64,000 bases of DNA from Planctomycetota bacterium (GCA_023432465.1 JAEYUO010000139.1:5847-69846), one strand, 5' to 3'. Positions 1 through 9,030 are shown, counted from the stretch's first letter. Translations and numbers: made by a program. The notes: generated from the letters alone by a model not told the origin.

Positions 1-1325
1 CCATCGAGATAGAGGATGCCGCCCATTCCGGTCTGGTGGCTCTGGGCCGGGAGTTCGCAGGTGTTGCGAGCATCCCACATGGCCAGGAGGATCGCGTTGC
101 CGTCATCGCTCAGAGCCTGGGGAAAGGTGGGCATGAGGCCGGTTGCGAAGATCGGGTTCTGAGGATCATCAATCGAGCTGATGTAGAGCTCAAGATCGAT
201 GGGCTGCCCGTCGTTGATATCGGCGCGCCAGATGAACGGCCGACGAAGGCCGCCGAGCGTCGGGGGCGGGGGGCCCCACTGCGCGCTGCCGACGATGGTG
301 TTGCCATCGGCGCTGATGCCGGTGACCCAGAGGTCGGAGAAGGGCAGGCCGAGTTCCTCGGGCGCTTCGGGGGTGCCGAGGTTCTCGGGGATGTACGCGC
401 TCCCGTTCCACGTCCATCGCACCAGCCGGACACCCGACTCACCGGGGAAGTTGGCCGCGACAAAGCCGGTGGATGCGCCAGAGGCGAGCACGTTGCCCGA
501 GGCGTTGACTCCGGCGTTGTCCTTTGCGCCGAGGTAGTCATCGAGGATCGTCTGCACGCCATTGCGCCAGACGCAGGTGCGGCGGCGGCTCTCGGCGCTG
601 TTGAGGTCGTAGCCGGTGATGACGGTCGCGTCGGCGTTCATGCGGTCGCCGCGGGCGGTCGTGGAGCCGGGCTGGACGGGGAGCTGGGTCACCGTGCCGG
701 TGACGGCGTCGTAGATGTGCGGGAAGAAGTTGCCGCACAGGCCCGTCGAGATGGTGCCGTTGGGGCGGAACGCGGTGGCGTACCAGCCGTTCGAGAGGAC
801 ATAGCGCCCGTCGGCGGACATGGCGCGCGGGCTGTTGACATCCTGCCCGCAGTGTGTGCCTCCGATCAATCGGCCGGTCACCGGATCGGGGAAGCGGTCC
901 ATCGAGCCCGCGTTGACCCAGCCGGTCGCCGCGGTCCATCGGTGGGTGACGGAGCGCGAGCTGCACGAGGGCGGGTTGAGTTCGCCGGTCGTGGTGTTGT
1001 ATCCGTTGAAGCAGTTGAGCCCTCCCCAATCGGCGAGGTTGTTGTCGGTGGTCATGGCGATCGCGGCAAGATCGGACGAGCAGACCACACCCCCCTGGCT
1101 GCCGATGAACGCGCCATCGACGCGGGTGAAGCCCGCGCCCCGAGCCCAGATGAAGGTGGCGTATGCGTCCAGATCCGCGTCGTAGGCGACGCCGACTGCG
1201 CCGTTTCCGGTGCGCGGCATGTCCATGGCCAGGCCGGTGATGACCAGCTTGGGCTGAGCCGCGGCGATCGAAGACAGGCCCGCACACATCAGGGCTGCGC
1301 AGATTGTTCGGGATGCGATGCTCAT
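1..1325 (-). CDS. Secreted protein with HAF-like repeats, 3' end outside window
   Basis: Reading from the ATG at 1325 leftward gives 441 codons with no stop before the window edge, so the C-terminus is missing. The N-terminus MSIASRTICAALMCAGLSS..AAAQ is a signal peptide, so the protein is exported. The mature part is rich in Gly, Asn and Thr and contains spaced phrases such as AMSADGRYV, MNADATVITGY, NASGNVLASG and ISADGNTIVGSAQW. These resemble the xSADGxxVxGx units of extracellular HAF-repeat/beta-propeller-like proteins. No catalytic motif is visible. In this lineage such proteins often end in a sorting or dockerin tail, but that end is not seen here. Secretion is well supported; the repeat family is an inference and the function is unknown. 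Confidence 0.7.
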   Translation of the reverse strand, partial: MSIASRTICAALMCAGLSSIAAAQPKLVITGLAMDMPRTGNGAVGVAYDADLDAYATFIWARGAGFTRVDGAFIGSQGGVVCSSDLAAIAMTTDNNLADWGGLNCFNGYNTTTGELNPPSCSSRSVTHRWTAATGWVNAGSMDRFPDPVTGRLIGGTHCGQDVNSPRAMSADGRYVLSNGWYATAFRPNGTISTGLCGNFFPHIYDAVTGTVTQLPVQPGSTTARGDRMNADATVITGYDLNSAESRRRTCVWRNGVQTILDDYLGAKDNAGVNASGNVLASGASTGFVAANFPGESGVRLVRWTWNGSAYIPENLGTPEAPEELGLPFSDLWVTGISADGNTIVGSAQWGPPPPTLGGLRRPFIWRADINDGQPIDLELYISSIDDPQNPIFATGLMPTFPQALSDDGNAILLAMWDARNTCELPAQSHQTGMGGILYLD

Positions 1326-1408
1326 CGTGGAGTTCCCTTCGCGTTCAGTATGAGGCCTGTGGGTCGAACTGCCGGGTCCTTGTGGACCGGGAAAGCAGGT
1401 CGCTCAAG

Positions 1409-1422
1409 TTAGCGTACGTTAA
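1409..1422. promoter_or_regulatory. Imperfect 14-bp palindrome upstream of the secreted HAF-like gene
   Basis: TTAGCGTACGTTAA matches its own reverse complement at 6 of 7 pairs and lies about 85 bases upstream of the ATG at 1325, in an AT-richer stretch. A repressor or activator site is possible, but a single copy is weak evidence. Confidence 0.25.
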
Positions 1423-1484
1423 CAAGTACACTCGGGTTCGCTGGAGTATTCGATACAGAGTAAATCACGGTTCCAGTCTGTCAA

Positions 1485-1512
1485 GATGTCTCTAGAGATT
1501 TTTTGTAGACAT
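1485..1512. promoter_or_regulatory. Candidate operator with TGTCT/AGACA arms upstream of the first paralogue
   Basis: The stretch carries TGTCTCTAGAGA (with inner palindrome TCTCTAGAGA) followed by TGTAGACA. It lies 80-107 bases upstream of the ATG at 1592. The octamer TGTAGACA recurs at 4203-4210, upstream of the second paralogue (start 4087). A possible -10 element TATACT is at 1540-1545. A shared autoregulatory site is an inference. Confidence 0.4.
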
Positions 1513-1591
1513 TTTCTTAGTCAGGCAGACGTTCATCGGTATACTGTGGATACGAATCGATGCCTACCTTGGGAGCGACTGGAAGGACTCC

Positions 1592-2809
1592 ATGCCACCG
1601 ATCGAGTCAAAGCAGTTCATAGAGGATGGCACCGCGGCGGTGACCGGCTTCCGGCGCGCCCTGGCCGACATTCTGGCGGAGGTGGGTTGCCGGCCGGACC
1701 GTTCCCGCGAGCTTTCACGCAAGCTCGGTCTGGACAAGACGTTGACTTGGCGTGTCTCACGCTTTGTGACCGAGGAGGACGCTTGGGCCGCGGTCCCGCA
1801 CATTCCGCGGCGGCCGAGCATCCGGATCTTCGTCGATGCGATGGCCAAGCACGGCGCATCGGATCAGAGCGTGACGGCCGTGCTTGAGGCACTCGATGAG
1901 TTTGAACGGTTTGTTGAGACGCACTCGGGCGACCGCGAGACGCTGGAAGTCATGGCGGGCGCGGGCGCGAGCGGGGTTTCGGCCAAGCGGCTCGCGGCGT
2001 TTCAGAAGAGCGCGTACCAGGCCAACAGCGGGATTTGGGGTGTCTCGGCGAAGGTGCAGTACTCGATCTGCCTGATGGCGCCCTCGGCGGCCAAGCCGGA
2101 CATGGTTGATCTCGGGATCATCACCGGCTTTGTCGGGCTGCGCAGACTCCGGCCGGATCGCGGCTGGGCGGTGGGCACGATCGACCAATGGGACCATCAG
2201 TACGCGAGCGCGGATGCGCCCGTCGTTCCTCTGGATCCTGAGAGTCTGGTCAATGGCGTGCCCGTGCTGCCGCGGTTCTGCTCGAGCCCGCTTCCCCCGA
2301 TGCGTCTGGTGAAGGGGCAGGGCGATCAGCAGCGCATCGAACTGGAGCGGGGTGAGATCGGCAACGCCGGGGCGTGCGATGTGGTCCTGGGATGGAAGTG
2401 GCCGGCGACCGCCTCGATGTATGAGTCCACGCCGAACGAGCGCGGCGAGCTGGGCATTCACCTGTCGACTCCGGTTGAGTCTTCGATCCTGGATGTCTTC
2501 GTGCACAAGTCGATGGGGTTTGCGATGCGTCCGGAAGCGGGACTCTACAGCGAGTTGCCAGCGGACCCGTCGTACCCGTCGGATGGCGGGCGTGCATCAC
2601 CGCTCGCCGCGGCGACGGACATCATTCGGCTTGGGACTGCGGATGCGGACATCGCGACTTCGGATGTGCCGGAGTATGGCGAGATCGTGAGGTTCGGCGC
2701 GGAGAAGATGGGCATTGCGCCCGGGGAGTTCTCCGGGTTCCGGTACCGTTTGCGCTACCCGCCGATCCCGACGATCGCGATCATGAAGCACCCGCTGCTG
2801 CGACGGTGA
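1592..2809 (+). CDS. Conserved protein of unknown function, paralogue A of a convergent pair (possible HTH regulator)
   Basis: A 405-residue cytoplasmic protein with no signal peptide or membrane segment. The start follows GGAAGGACTCC. Residues about 30-60 (SRELSRKLGLDKTLTWRVSR) look like a helix-turn-helix, although this was judged by eye. The protein is clearly homologous along its length to the gene at 2819-4087. Shared blocks are LGL(D/N)(K/R)xLTWR(V/L)(S/T)R, GVWG or GIWG, CSSPLP, TPVE...D(V/M)FVHKS(M/L)G and a C-terminal YPPI(P/S)T. I do not recognise a named family. The position of the putative HTH and the shared upstream TGTAGACA octamer suggest a transcription factor, but DNA binding is not shown. 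The two genes end 9 bases apart, tail to tail. Confidence 0.75.
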   Translation: MPPIESKQFIEDGTAAVTGFRRALADILAEVGCRPDRSRELSRKLGLDKTLTWRVSRFVTEEDAWAAVPHIPRRPSIRIFVDAMAKHGASDQSVTAVLEALDEFERFVETHSGDRETLEVMAGAGASGVSAKRLAAFQKSAYQANSGIWGVSAKVQYSICLMAPSAAKPDMVDLGIITGFVGLRRLRPDRGWAVGTIDQWDHQYASADAPVVPLDPESLVNGVPVLPRFCSSPLPPMRLVKGQGDQQRIELERGEIGNAGACDVVLGWKWPATASMYESTPNERGELGIHLSTPVESSILDVFVHKSMGFAMRPEAGLYSELPADPSYPSDGGRASPLAAATDIIRLGTADADIATSDVPEYGEIVRFGAEKMGIAPGEFSGFRYRLRYPPIPTIAIMKHPLLRR

Positions 2810-2818
2810 GCCGAGCGA

Positions 2819-4087
2819 TCAGGCCGCGGGCGGAGGGGGCAGGAGGTCGAAGCGCCGGCTGAGCGTTGTTGAGATCGGGGGGTAGGCCATCTCGAAACGC
2901 GAGCCCGTGAAATCATCGAGGGGGATGTTGATGCGCGCGGTGATATCGGCGATGAGTCGCGAGTACCAGGGGATGTAGGGGCAGAGCGTGCCGGCGAGGC
3001 CGCGGGGCAGGGGCGCGGGCGATTCGGAGATGGGGAGGGACTGTCGCTCGAAGTCGCTCTCGACATTGCTGTGAGGGAAGAGGAGGCGGTCGAGCAACTG
3101 GGCTCGCGGCGGGTCTTTCACGCCAAGGCTTTTGTGCACGAACATGTCGAACATCACCTGCTCGACGGGTGTCTGGAGCAGGACCATGAAGCCGGCGGTG
3201 TCGGGCGTGGTCGAGTATCGGTCGTAGAGACGATGGAGCCGCGTTCCGAAGACGCATGTGGTCAGGCCTTGGTTGCCAACCGGACCCGCCGCGAGTTCGA
3301 ATCGCTTGTAGTCGCCGCTGACCACGACCTGGATATCGGGGAGCGGTGAGGAGCAGTAGCCCTTGAGGAGCTGCCTCTGACCCTCGGTCGATCCTGCGGG
3401 GTCGAGCGGTTCCTTGATGAATGAAGCGGAGTCGCCGGAGGCGCGGTGCAGGGCCTCATAGCTCAGCGGCCATGCTCGCGGGCTGAGGCGGCGGAAAGAG
3501 ACCAGGCCGGTGACATGGGCCGCATCGAGTTTGGTTGGATCGGAGGGGCTCGGAAAGACGAAGACGGTGAGGAACCGGGTCTGGGCCTGTCCGCCCCAGA
3601 CACCGCACGCGCCTTCGAAGAGCTTTCGCCTGCCCTTTTCGACTTCTCCGGTCGAGCGGCCCGCGATGGTGTTGGCCATCAGCATGGCGAGGGTTTTGCG
3701 ATCTCCGGAGCATGCGCTGACGGCGGACTCGAAGGCGTCGAGCGCGGCGATTGCCGAGTCGATCGCCTGCTGCGGCGCGCCGCGCTGGAGGCAGGCCTCG
3801 AAGAACTTGCTCATGCTGGATGCGCCGGGCACATCGCTGACGACGGAGCGTGGATCGGACTCGCGGACGATGCGTGTGAGTCGCCAGGTGAGGCCGCGGT
3901 TGAGACCCAGTTCGCGTGCGGACTCCCGCGCTTTGGTGGGGTCGATGCCGATGTGGGCGAAGAGGTCGGCGATGGCGGCGCGAGCGCGATGAAACGCGGC
4001 GATGAGCTCTTCGAGTGAGCTGGCGCGCGCGCCGGGAGCGTCTGGGAGGGGAACTTGTATAGGTATTGAGCGGGAAATTCTGGCCAT
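2819..4087 (-). CDS. Conserved protein of unknown function, paralogue B of a convergent pair (possible HTH regulator)
   Basis: A 422-residue soluble protein, convergent with and homologous to the gene at 1592-2809. It carries the same putative helix-turn-helix (ARESARELGLNRGLTWRLTR, about residues 53-72), the same CSSPLP and FVHKSLG blocks, and the same YPPIST near the end. It has a longer, Pro-rich N-terminus (about 25 extra residues) and a Pro/Ala C-terminal tail. The ATG at 4087 faces a divergent sorting-tail protein gene at 4260; the 172 bases between them contain inverted repeats and a probable promoter. The inverted duplication with diverged sequence indicates an old paralogy rather than a recent copy. 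No biochemical function can be assigned. Confidence 0.75.
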   Translation of the reverse strand: MARISRSIPIQVPLPDAPGARASSLEELIAAFHRARAAIADLFAHIGIDPTKARESARELGLNRGLTWRLTRIVRESDPRSVVSDVPGASSMSKFFEACLQRGAPQQAIDSAIAALDAFESAVSACSGDRKTLAMLMANTIAGRSTGEVEKGRRKLFEGACGVWGGQAQTRFLTVFVFPSPSDPTKLDAAHVTGLVSFRRLSPRAWPLSYEALHRASGDSASFIKEPLDPAGSTEGQRQLLKGYCSSPLPDIQVVVSGDYKRFELAAGPVGNQGLTTCVFGTRLHRLYDRYSTTPDTAGFMVLLQTPVEQVMFDMFVHKSLGVKDPPRAQLLDRLLFPHSNVESDFERQSLPISESPAPLPRGLAGTLCPYIPWYSRLIADITARINIPLDDFTGSRFEMAYPPISTTLSRRFDLLPPPPAA

Positions 4088-4154
4088 TCGGTCTCTCTAT
4101 CGGGGGAATGGTACAGCGGGTTCGTCCAGACAGCAACCAAGACGTCTCGTGAAA

Positions 4155-4210
4155 TGTCAAAATTGACACTTGACTTGTCTGGAAGATCGTGTAGATTGTC
4201 TCTGTAGACA
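4155..4210 (+). promoter_or_regulatory. Divergent control region: inverted repeats and sigma-70-like promoter
   Basis: TGTCAA-AA-TTGACA (4155-4168) is a perfect 6+6 inverted repeat. TTGACT (4170-4175) and TAGATT (4192-4197) are spaced by 16 bases, as in a sigma-70 promoter reading toward 4260. TGTAGA at 4190-4195 and TGTAGACA at 4203-4210 overlap and follow the -10; TGTCTCTGTAGACA (4197-4210) has perfect 5-base arms. Repression of the sorting-tail gene, with autoregulation of the gene at 4087, is an inference. Confidence 0.45.
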
Positions 4211-4259
4211 ACGGGGCGTCCCGGGTCACGGTTTGAGGAATCCAGAGAGAGAGGTCTTT

Positions 4260-4877
4260 ATGAAGCGGTCTGTTCTGTTCTTTGTGCTGCCGGCGATCGC
4301 CGCGGCATCTGCGGCCAACGCGAGTGTGACGATCACGCAGGGCAACAGCGCCCCGACGTACGCGACCACGCTGACCTTCGATGAAGTGGGCGGGCCGGTC
4401 GGGGTCAACGTGCCGGGCAACTCGTGGGCGAGCATCGGCATTTCGCAGCTCATCTCCGGCGATGTTGTCGCCAACTTCGTCGGCGATAACAGCGGCATCA
4501 GCGGGACGAGCGACAACTCGTTCTACGGCCCGTTCGGCGTGTTCATGACCTTTGACCAGGACCTGACTGCCGCTTCGCTGCAGTTCTGGGACACCTCGGG
4601 TCCGGGCGGTCCGTTCGGTGGCGGCGCGGCTGTTGTCGCGCTGAACGATGGAGTTGAAGTCGGATTTTTGTTTGTGACTCCGGCTCTGGGCACCTCGGTC
4701 GGCTCCTGGTTCGACATCGTGGCCACCGACGGCATGGTGTTCAACGAGATCCGCGCGCTGGGCTTCGGCTTCTCCCCCCAGTCTGTTGTTGACAACGTGT
4801 CCTTCGTGCCCGCGCCGGGCTCCCTTGCCCTGCTGGGCCTTGGCGGTGCGGCCGCTCTTCGCCGTCGTCGTCGCTGA
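4260..4877 (+). CDS. Exported protein with C-terminal PEP-CTERM-like sorting tail
   Basis: A 205-residue secreted protein. The ATG at 4260 follows AGAGAGAGGTCTTT. The N-terminal signal is MKRSVLFFVLPAIAAASAANA. The mature domain is Gly/Val/Phe-rich with no Lys-rich or catalytic segment, and looks like a beta-sandwich. The C-terminus VPAPGSLALLGLGGAAALRRRRR has the three parts of a PEP-CTERM-type sorting signal: a Pro-Ala-Pro motif, a hydrophobic helix and a basic tail. It is closely similar to the tail of the protein at 26710. In the family such tails are processed during surface or exopolysaccharide-linked sorting. The ligand or role of the mature domain is unknown. A strong hairpin terminator follows. 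Confidence 0.85.
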   Translation: MKRSVLFFVLPAIAAASAANASVTITQGNSAPTYATTLTFDEVGGPVGVNVPGNSWASIGISQLISGDVVANFVGDNSGISGTSDNSFYGPFGVFMTFDQDLTAASLQFWDTSGPGGPFGGGAAVVALNDGVEVGFLFVTPALGTSVGSWFDIVATDGMVFNEIRALGFGFSPQSVVDNVSFVPAPGSLALLGLGGAAALRRRRR

Positions 4878-4905
4878 GTTTCCTCCTTTGAGTCTGACTG
4901 AACAT

Positions 4906-4947
4906 GCCCGCTGGAGGTGAACACTCGCCTTCAGCGGGCTTTTCGTT
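4906..4947 (+). terminator. Rho-independent terminator
   Basis: GCCCGCTG (4906-4913) pairs with CAGCGGGC (4932-4939), followed by TTTTCGTTT. It ends the transcript of the sorting-tail gene and overlaps the N-terminal extension of the next open frame, which supports the later ATG at 4986 for that gene. Confidence 0.8.
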
Positions 4948-4985
4948 TACTGTGCCCGCGTTCGGTGCTCGCCGCGCACTCCTCC

Positions 4986-6389
4986 ATGTCTCACCCATCT
5001 CACCCATCTCTTACCGGCACGGACTCCTTCCGACTGCGCATCCAGAGGAGCGAGGTGTGGCGTGCGGAGCTGATGTGCGGTGTGTATGTGGTGCTGCTGG
5101 GGCTGGTGGTGCTCCGGCGACTGGCGGGCGGGGAGGTGATGTCGGACACGCGGCTGTTCATCCTGGCGGAGTCGGTGCTTGGCGCGGCACTGGTGTATGA
5201 GGTGATCGTTGCGATTGCGCTTCGGGGCGCGACGCGGCAGGGGCGGCTGATCGGCGGTTGGATGCTGAACGCCAATGCGCTGTTTGAGATCATGGTTCCG
5301 GCGGGCCTGATGACGGCGCTGCACTTTTTGTCGCCGCGGGGCGAGTATTCGGCGCTGAGCGCGCCGGGGCTCTTGCTGTTCCCGCTGACGATTCTGATGT
5401 CGGTTCTGCGGCTGCGGCCGCGGGTTCCGTTGTGGCTGGGGGTGATCGCGGCGGGGTCGCACGGGCTGCTTGTGCTGGACACGCTGCGGCATGAGCATCC
5501 GCCGCACTCGCTGTATCCGGTGTTGTTCTCGTACTCGGCGATGCTGCTGCTGACCGGGATCGGCGGCGCGATGGTGAGCCGCGCTGCGCGGCGGTATGTG
5601 TCGGAGGCGGTGGAAGAGGCGGAGGCGCACCAGCGGACGGGGATGCGGCTGTTGACGATCGAGCGCGACCTGGAGGTTGCGCGGCAGATCCAGACGGGGC
5701 TGCTGCCCGCCGCGGCCCCGCGGTTTTCGGGTTTTGACATCGCGGGGATGAACACGCCGGCGGAGCAGACGGGCGGGGATTACTACGACTTTCAGGAGTT
5801 GCCGAACGGTCGGCTGCTGGCGGTGCTGGCGGATGTGACCGGGCACGGGATCGGTCCTGCGCTCGTGATGGCGGTGTGCCGGGCGTATTCGCGGGCATCC
5901 GCGCCGCTGGATATGAACCCGACGACGCTGATGGGGCGGCTGAACGCGCTGCTGCATGCGGACTTGAAGTCCGGCCGGTTCATCACGCTGGCGATGGCGG
6001 TGCTGGACCGGAGCGGGGAGGTGGAGCTGGTGTCGGCGGGGCACGGGCCGTCGCTGCTGTACCGCGCAGCGGAGGAACGGGTGGAGCAGTTCGGCGGGGA
6101 CGGGCTGCCGCTGGCGGTGATGGAGGATGAGACGTACGGGCCGTCGCGGACGTTTGCGATGCGGCAGAACGATGTGCTGGTGATGCTGACGGACGGGGTG
6201 ATTGAGTGGCAGGATTCCGGGGGGAAGCAGTATGGGCCGGAGCGTTTGGCGGTCACGGTGGCGGCGGCGGCGGCAGGGACCGCCGCGGAGATCGTCAAGA
6301 GCCTGCACACGGATGTGCTTGCGCATTCGGGCGGGACAGCGCAGCTGGATGACGTGACGATTGTGGTGATCAAGCGGACGGGGGAGTGA
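4986..6389 (+). CDS. Membrane-bound PP2C/SpoIIE-type serine phosphatase (RsbU-like)
   Basis: A 467-residue protein. The N-terminal ~200 residues hold about six hydrophobic segments (for example VYVVLLGLVVL, LLFPLTILMSVL, VLFSYSAMLLLTGIGGAMV). A short coiled-coil linker (EAVEEAEAHQ..ERDLEVARQIQ) leads to a SpoIIE phosphatase domain of about 220 residues. Metal-binding motifs are visible: TGGDYYDF, ADVTGHGIGPALVM, MLTDGVIEW and QLDDVTIVVI. In the family these enzymes dephosphorylate anti-sigma-factor antagonists in partner-switching stress pathways. No antagonist or anti-sigma gene is adjacent, so the partner is unknown. The chosen start is downstream of the terminator stem. Confidence 0.88.
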   Translation: MSHPSHPSLTGTDSFRLRIQRSEVWRAELMCGVYVVLLGLVVLRRLAGGEVMSDTRLFILAESVLGAALVYEVIVAIALRGATRQGRLIGGWMLNANALFEIMVPAGLMTALHFLSPRGEYSALSAPGLLLFPLTILMSVLRLRPRVPLWLGVIAAGSHGLLVLDTLRHEHPPHSLYPVLFSYSAMLLLTGIGGAMVSRAARRYVSEAVEEAEAHQRTGMRLLTIERDLEVARQIQTGLLPAAAPRFSGFDIAGMNTPAEQTGGDYYDFQELPNGRLLAVLADVTGHGIGPALVMAVCRAYSRASAPLDMNPTTLMGRLNALLHADLKSGRFITLAMAVLDRSGEVELVSAGHGPSLLYRAAEERVEQFGGDGLPLAVMEDETYGPSRTFAMRQNDVLVMLTDGVIEWQDSGGKQYGPERLAVTVAAAAAGTAAEIVKSLHTDVLAHSGGTAQLDDVTIVVIKRTGE

Positions 6390-6430
6390 TCGGGCGAGTT
6401 GGCGGGTGGCGCGGATCGGGCGAGTGAGGA

Positions 6431-7369
6431 TCAGCCGTCCGCGCGGGACCAATCGGCCGGGTCGAACAGATTCATTGCTCGGACCGCGTCATCGGTGTCA
6501 TCGCCAAGGTCCTTCTCATAGACCACGCCATCCTGATTGACGATGAACGACTTGATGCCGGATCGGCCGTGCTCGGCGGGCCATGCGACAATCCCGAAGC
6601 CGCCGATGAGCAGGTCGTTGATCATGTAGGCGTACTCTCCGCCCGGCGCACCGGGGCCCTGGCCGGTGAGGAGCTTGAAGCGGTAGCCGTGATAGACGCC
6701 GCCGCCGCGCTGATAGCCCTCCTGGGACGCCTGCGCCACGAGATCTCCGAGGGGGCTTGGAGTCTCTCCCTCCGCGGTGGGCCAGTAGAGCCCGTTGCGT
6801 TTGCCGTCATCGCTGATGAACTTGGCGGCGTAGTTCTGCAGGCCGTTGCGATCGAGATCGAGCATCGCGTACTCGCGCTGCGCATCGACGACCGCGAGGC
6901 ATGTCTGGATGGTGTCGAGCTCGTTTGCGCCGATGCGGCGGTTGTCGAGTTCCTCGAGCCCGGCGATGGTGTCGAACATCCACTTTCCATCGGCCTGCAC
7001 GAGCGGGAAGGCGAAGGGCCAGTTGTCGGTGTCGATCTCGAGGATGCGGGAGCCGTCTGGTCCGCTCACGATCCGGCGGCCGCGGTCGTAGCGCTCGAGG
7101 AACTGCTCGACCGCCGCGAGGTCCGCGACGTGATCGCCGGAGGGCAGGGCATCTTCGATATCCGGGCCGAGCACTTTCTCGAGCTGGTTCCGGTTTACCT
7201 CGGGGCGCAACGCCGCGACGAGGGCATCCACAGCGGCATCCGGCGTGTCGAATCGCTGCTGCTCGACGCTTCGGCAGCCGCCCGCCACCAAGAGGCCGAC
7301 CGCCGTGATGGCGATGCTCGCCAGAGTGCGAGCCTGCCGAGCCGCCGACACGATGTTCGTTCCGATCAT
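6431..7369 (-). CDS. DUF2950 lipoprotein
   Basis: A 312-residue protein starting at 7369 behind GGGAGCGTGTC. The N-terminus has a hydrophobic segment ending in LLVAGGC, a lipobox, so it is probably a lipoprotein with the acyl Cys at about residue 32. The body matches the DUF2950 family as I know it: DNWPFAFPLVQADGKWMFDT, ELDTIQTCLAVVDAQREYA, NGLYWP, GYRFKLLTGQGP, GFGIVAWPAEHGRSGIKSFIVNQDGVVYEKDLG. The biochemical role of the family is not established. It stands 83 bases downstream of the DUF3300 gene on the same strand. DUF2950 and DUF3300 genes are commonly neighbours, which points to a joint envelope function in this sulfatase module. Confidence 0.88.
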   Translation of the reverse strand: MIGTNIVSAARQARTLASIAITAVGLLVAGGCRSVEQQRFDTPDAAVDALVAALRPEVNRNQLEKVLGPDIEDALPSGDHVADLAAVEQFLERYDRGRRIVSGPDGSRILEIDTDNWPFAFPLVQADGKWMFDTIAGLEELDNRRIGANELDTIQTCLAVVDAQREYAMLDLDRNGLQNYAAKFISDDGKRNGLYWPTAEGETPSPLGDLVAQASQEGYQRGGGVYHGYRFKLLTGQGPGAPGGEYAYMINDLLIGGFGIVAWPAEHGRSGIKSFIVNQDGVVYEKDLGDDTDDAVRAMNLFDPADWSRADG

Positions 7370-7452
7370 GACACGCTCCCGAGAGGATGCGGTGTGTTGA
7401 AGACCCGTGAGACCACGCTTGCGGAGAGGAGGAGCCGGGGAGGCGGGGAGAC

Positions 7453-8772
7453 TCAGCGGCGACCGCCGCGGCTGCCACCGGAAGGCCGGCTTCCGCCGCT
7501 GCTGCGAGAGCCAGCGGAACTGGAGCGGCTGCTGCTGCCTCGGTTGCTGGCCTGCTTGGTGGAGCTGCTGCTGCGGTTGCTGCCGCTGAAGGCGCTGCTG
7601 CTGCCGCCGCCGGAGCGCTGGGTTGCGCTGGGGCTGGTTCGGCCGGTGGTGGAGCCGGTTCGCTGTCCGGCCGCGCTGCGATCTGAAGTGGACGGCCTGT
7701 TGGCTGCGCCGCTGGGTGCGCCTGCGCCGCGGAACTGGTCGGCACCGCCGCGGGCGATGTCCTGACGTCCGGATTCCGCGCGGCCGCGGTATTGATCACG
7801 TGCCTGGGTTGCGCGGGCATCGGTGCCGCGGCCGTACTTCTGGGCGGTTGCGTTGTCGCGGTATGAGGCACCCTTGCGGTGGGAGGCGTCGTGCTGCCAT
7901 TGCCCGGTCCCGTTGCCAAGACCCTTGGCGTTCATCTCGTTGCGGACTCTGGTGCGGTCGATGGTGTTGTTGAAGTTGGTGTTGCGGTTGATGTCGATGT
8001 CGACATCTCCGCCGCCCCAGTTGCAGTTGCCCCAGGCGTGTCCCCATGCCGCGCCGCAGGCGAGGCCGATGCCGAAGGAGACCAGCGCGGTGCCGGCGAC
8101 GTAGCCGGGCGGGTAGTAGGAGTATGGGGGGTAGGCCGGGTATGGCCAACTGCCGTAGACCACCACCGGGTCGTACTGCGGGACGTAGATCACCTCGGGG
8201 TCGGCGCTCTCGATCACGATGACCTGCGCGCCGGCGGCCTGCTCGACCTCGACGGTGACCTGGTCGCTTGATTTGAGGTTGCCGGACTCTTTCGCCTTTG
8301 CACGCAGTGTCTGCACTGCGGCCATCAACTCTTTTTGCTGCGCGATGAAGGCATCACCGAGCTTGGTGGTCCATTCGAGTTTCTCGCTCATCATCGTGAG
8401 CACCGAGGGGAACTCGACGAGCGACTTCACGCTGGCGTCCCAGGTTTTCTGGTTCAGCACATTCGCGAGTGCGTCGCCCTTGAGGTTGGTTGTCTGCTTG
8501 GTCCATCGCTCGGCCTCGACGACCTCCAGCGGGTAGGTTGAGGCCATGAAGATCTGTGCGACGAGGGAGTCTGGATAGAGCGCGATCGGCGCTGCGATCT
8601 GCTCGAGCTCTTCGCTGGTGAATGCGGGCGTCCCATCCGAGGGCGGGGTCGGTGCGGCGGGTGCTGCGGTTGCGGACGGGGTGGGCGCGGGCTGACCGGA
8701 AGGCTGCCATACGGCCGCGATCGCGGTTGTGGAAGTCAACATCGCCGCGGCGAAAGCACACGCATGGAGCAT
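7453..8772 (-). CDS. DUF3300 exported protein
   Basis: A 439-residue protein. The ATG at 8772 follows GGAGGGTTCACC and begins a signal peptide (MLHACAFAAAMLTSTTAIAA). The DUF3300 core starts near residue 50: EELEQIAAPIALYPDSLVAQIFMASTYPLEVVEAERW, then DASVKSLVEFPSVLTMM and VIESADPEVIYVPQYDPVVVYG. A Tyr/Pro-rich stretch (YPAYPPYSYYPPGY) and a glycine-rich hydrophobic patch follow. The last ~150 residues are low-complexity Arg/Ser/Gly repeats, probably disordered. The function is not established. The gene lies downstream of an OprB porin and arylsulfatase and upstream of DUF2950, in one minus-strand module. Confidence 0.88.
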   Translation of the reverse strand: MLHACAFAAAMLTSTTAIAAVWQPSGQPAPTPSATAAPAAPTPPSDGTPAFTSEELEQIAAPIALYPDSLVAQIFMASTYPLEVVEAERWTKQTTNLKGDALANVLNQKTWDASVKSLVEFPSVLTMMSEKLEWTTKLGDAFIAQQKELMAAVQTLRAKAKESGNLKSSDQVTVEVEQAAGAQVIVIESADPEVIYVPQYDPVVVYGSWPYPAYPPYSYYPPGYVAGTALVSFGIGLACGAAWGHAWGNCNWGGGDVDIDINRNTNFNNTIDRTRVRNEMNAKGLGNGTGQWQHDASHRKGASYRDNATAQKYGRGTDARATQARDQYRGRAESGRQDIARGGADQFRGAGAPSGAANRPSTSDRSAAGQRTGSTTGRTSPSATQRSGGGSSSAFSGSNRSSSSTKQASNRGSSSRSSSAGSRSSGGSRPSGGSRGGRR

Positions 8773-9030
8773 GGTGAACCCTCCGGTGAAGCGGTGTCGC
8801 GCACGGGCGCAGCCCGCATGAAATGAGAGTAGATACCTCGGCATCCGTTGATCAATCGAGTGGTCATCGTGGCCCGTTCGCAGTTCATTCGCCTCACTGC
8901 TCAGGCAGCAGAGGGTGGTTGGCAAGCGGAACACCCAACGTCTCAACCTTGCTGTAAACATGTGCTCGGCCTTGCCACATCTGCGGCGTGTTGATTGTCC
9001 TCGGATACGCATCGCCGCGGCGGGGCGGGG

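Noticed and set aside
36..1412. A 458-codon plus-strand open frame at the left edge
   Set aside because: The opposite strand encodes a protein with a signal peptide and SADG repeats; this frame has neither.
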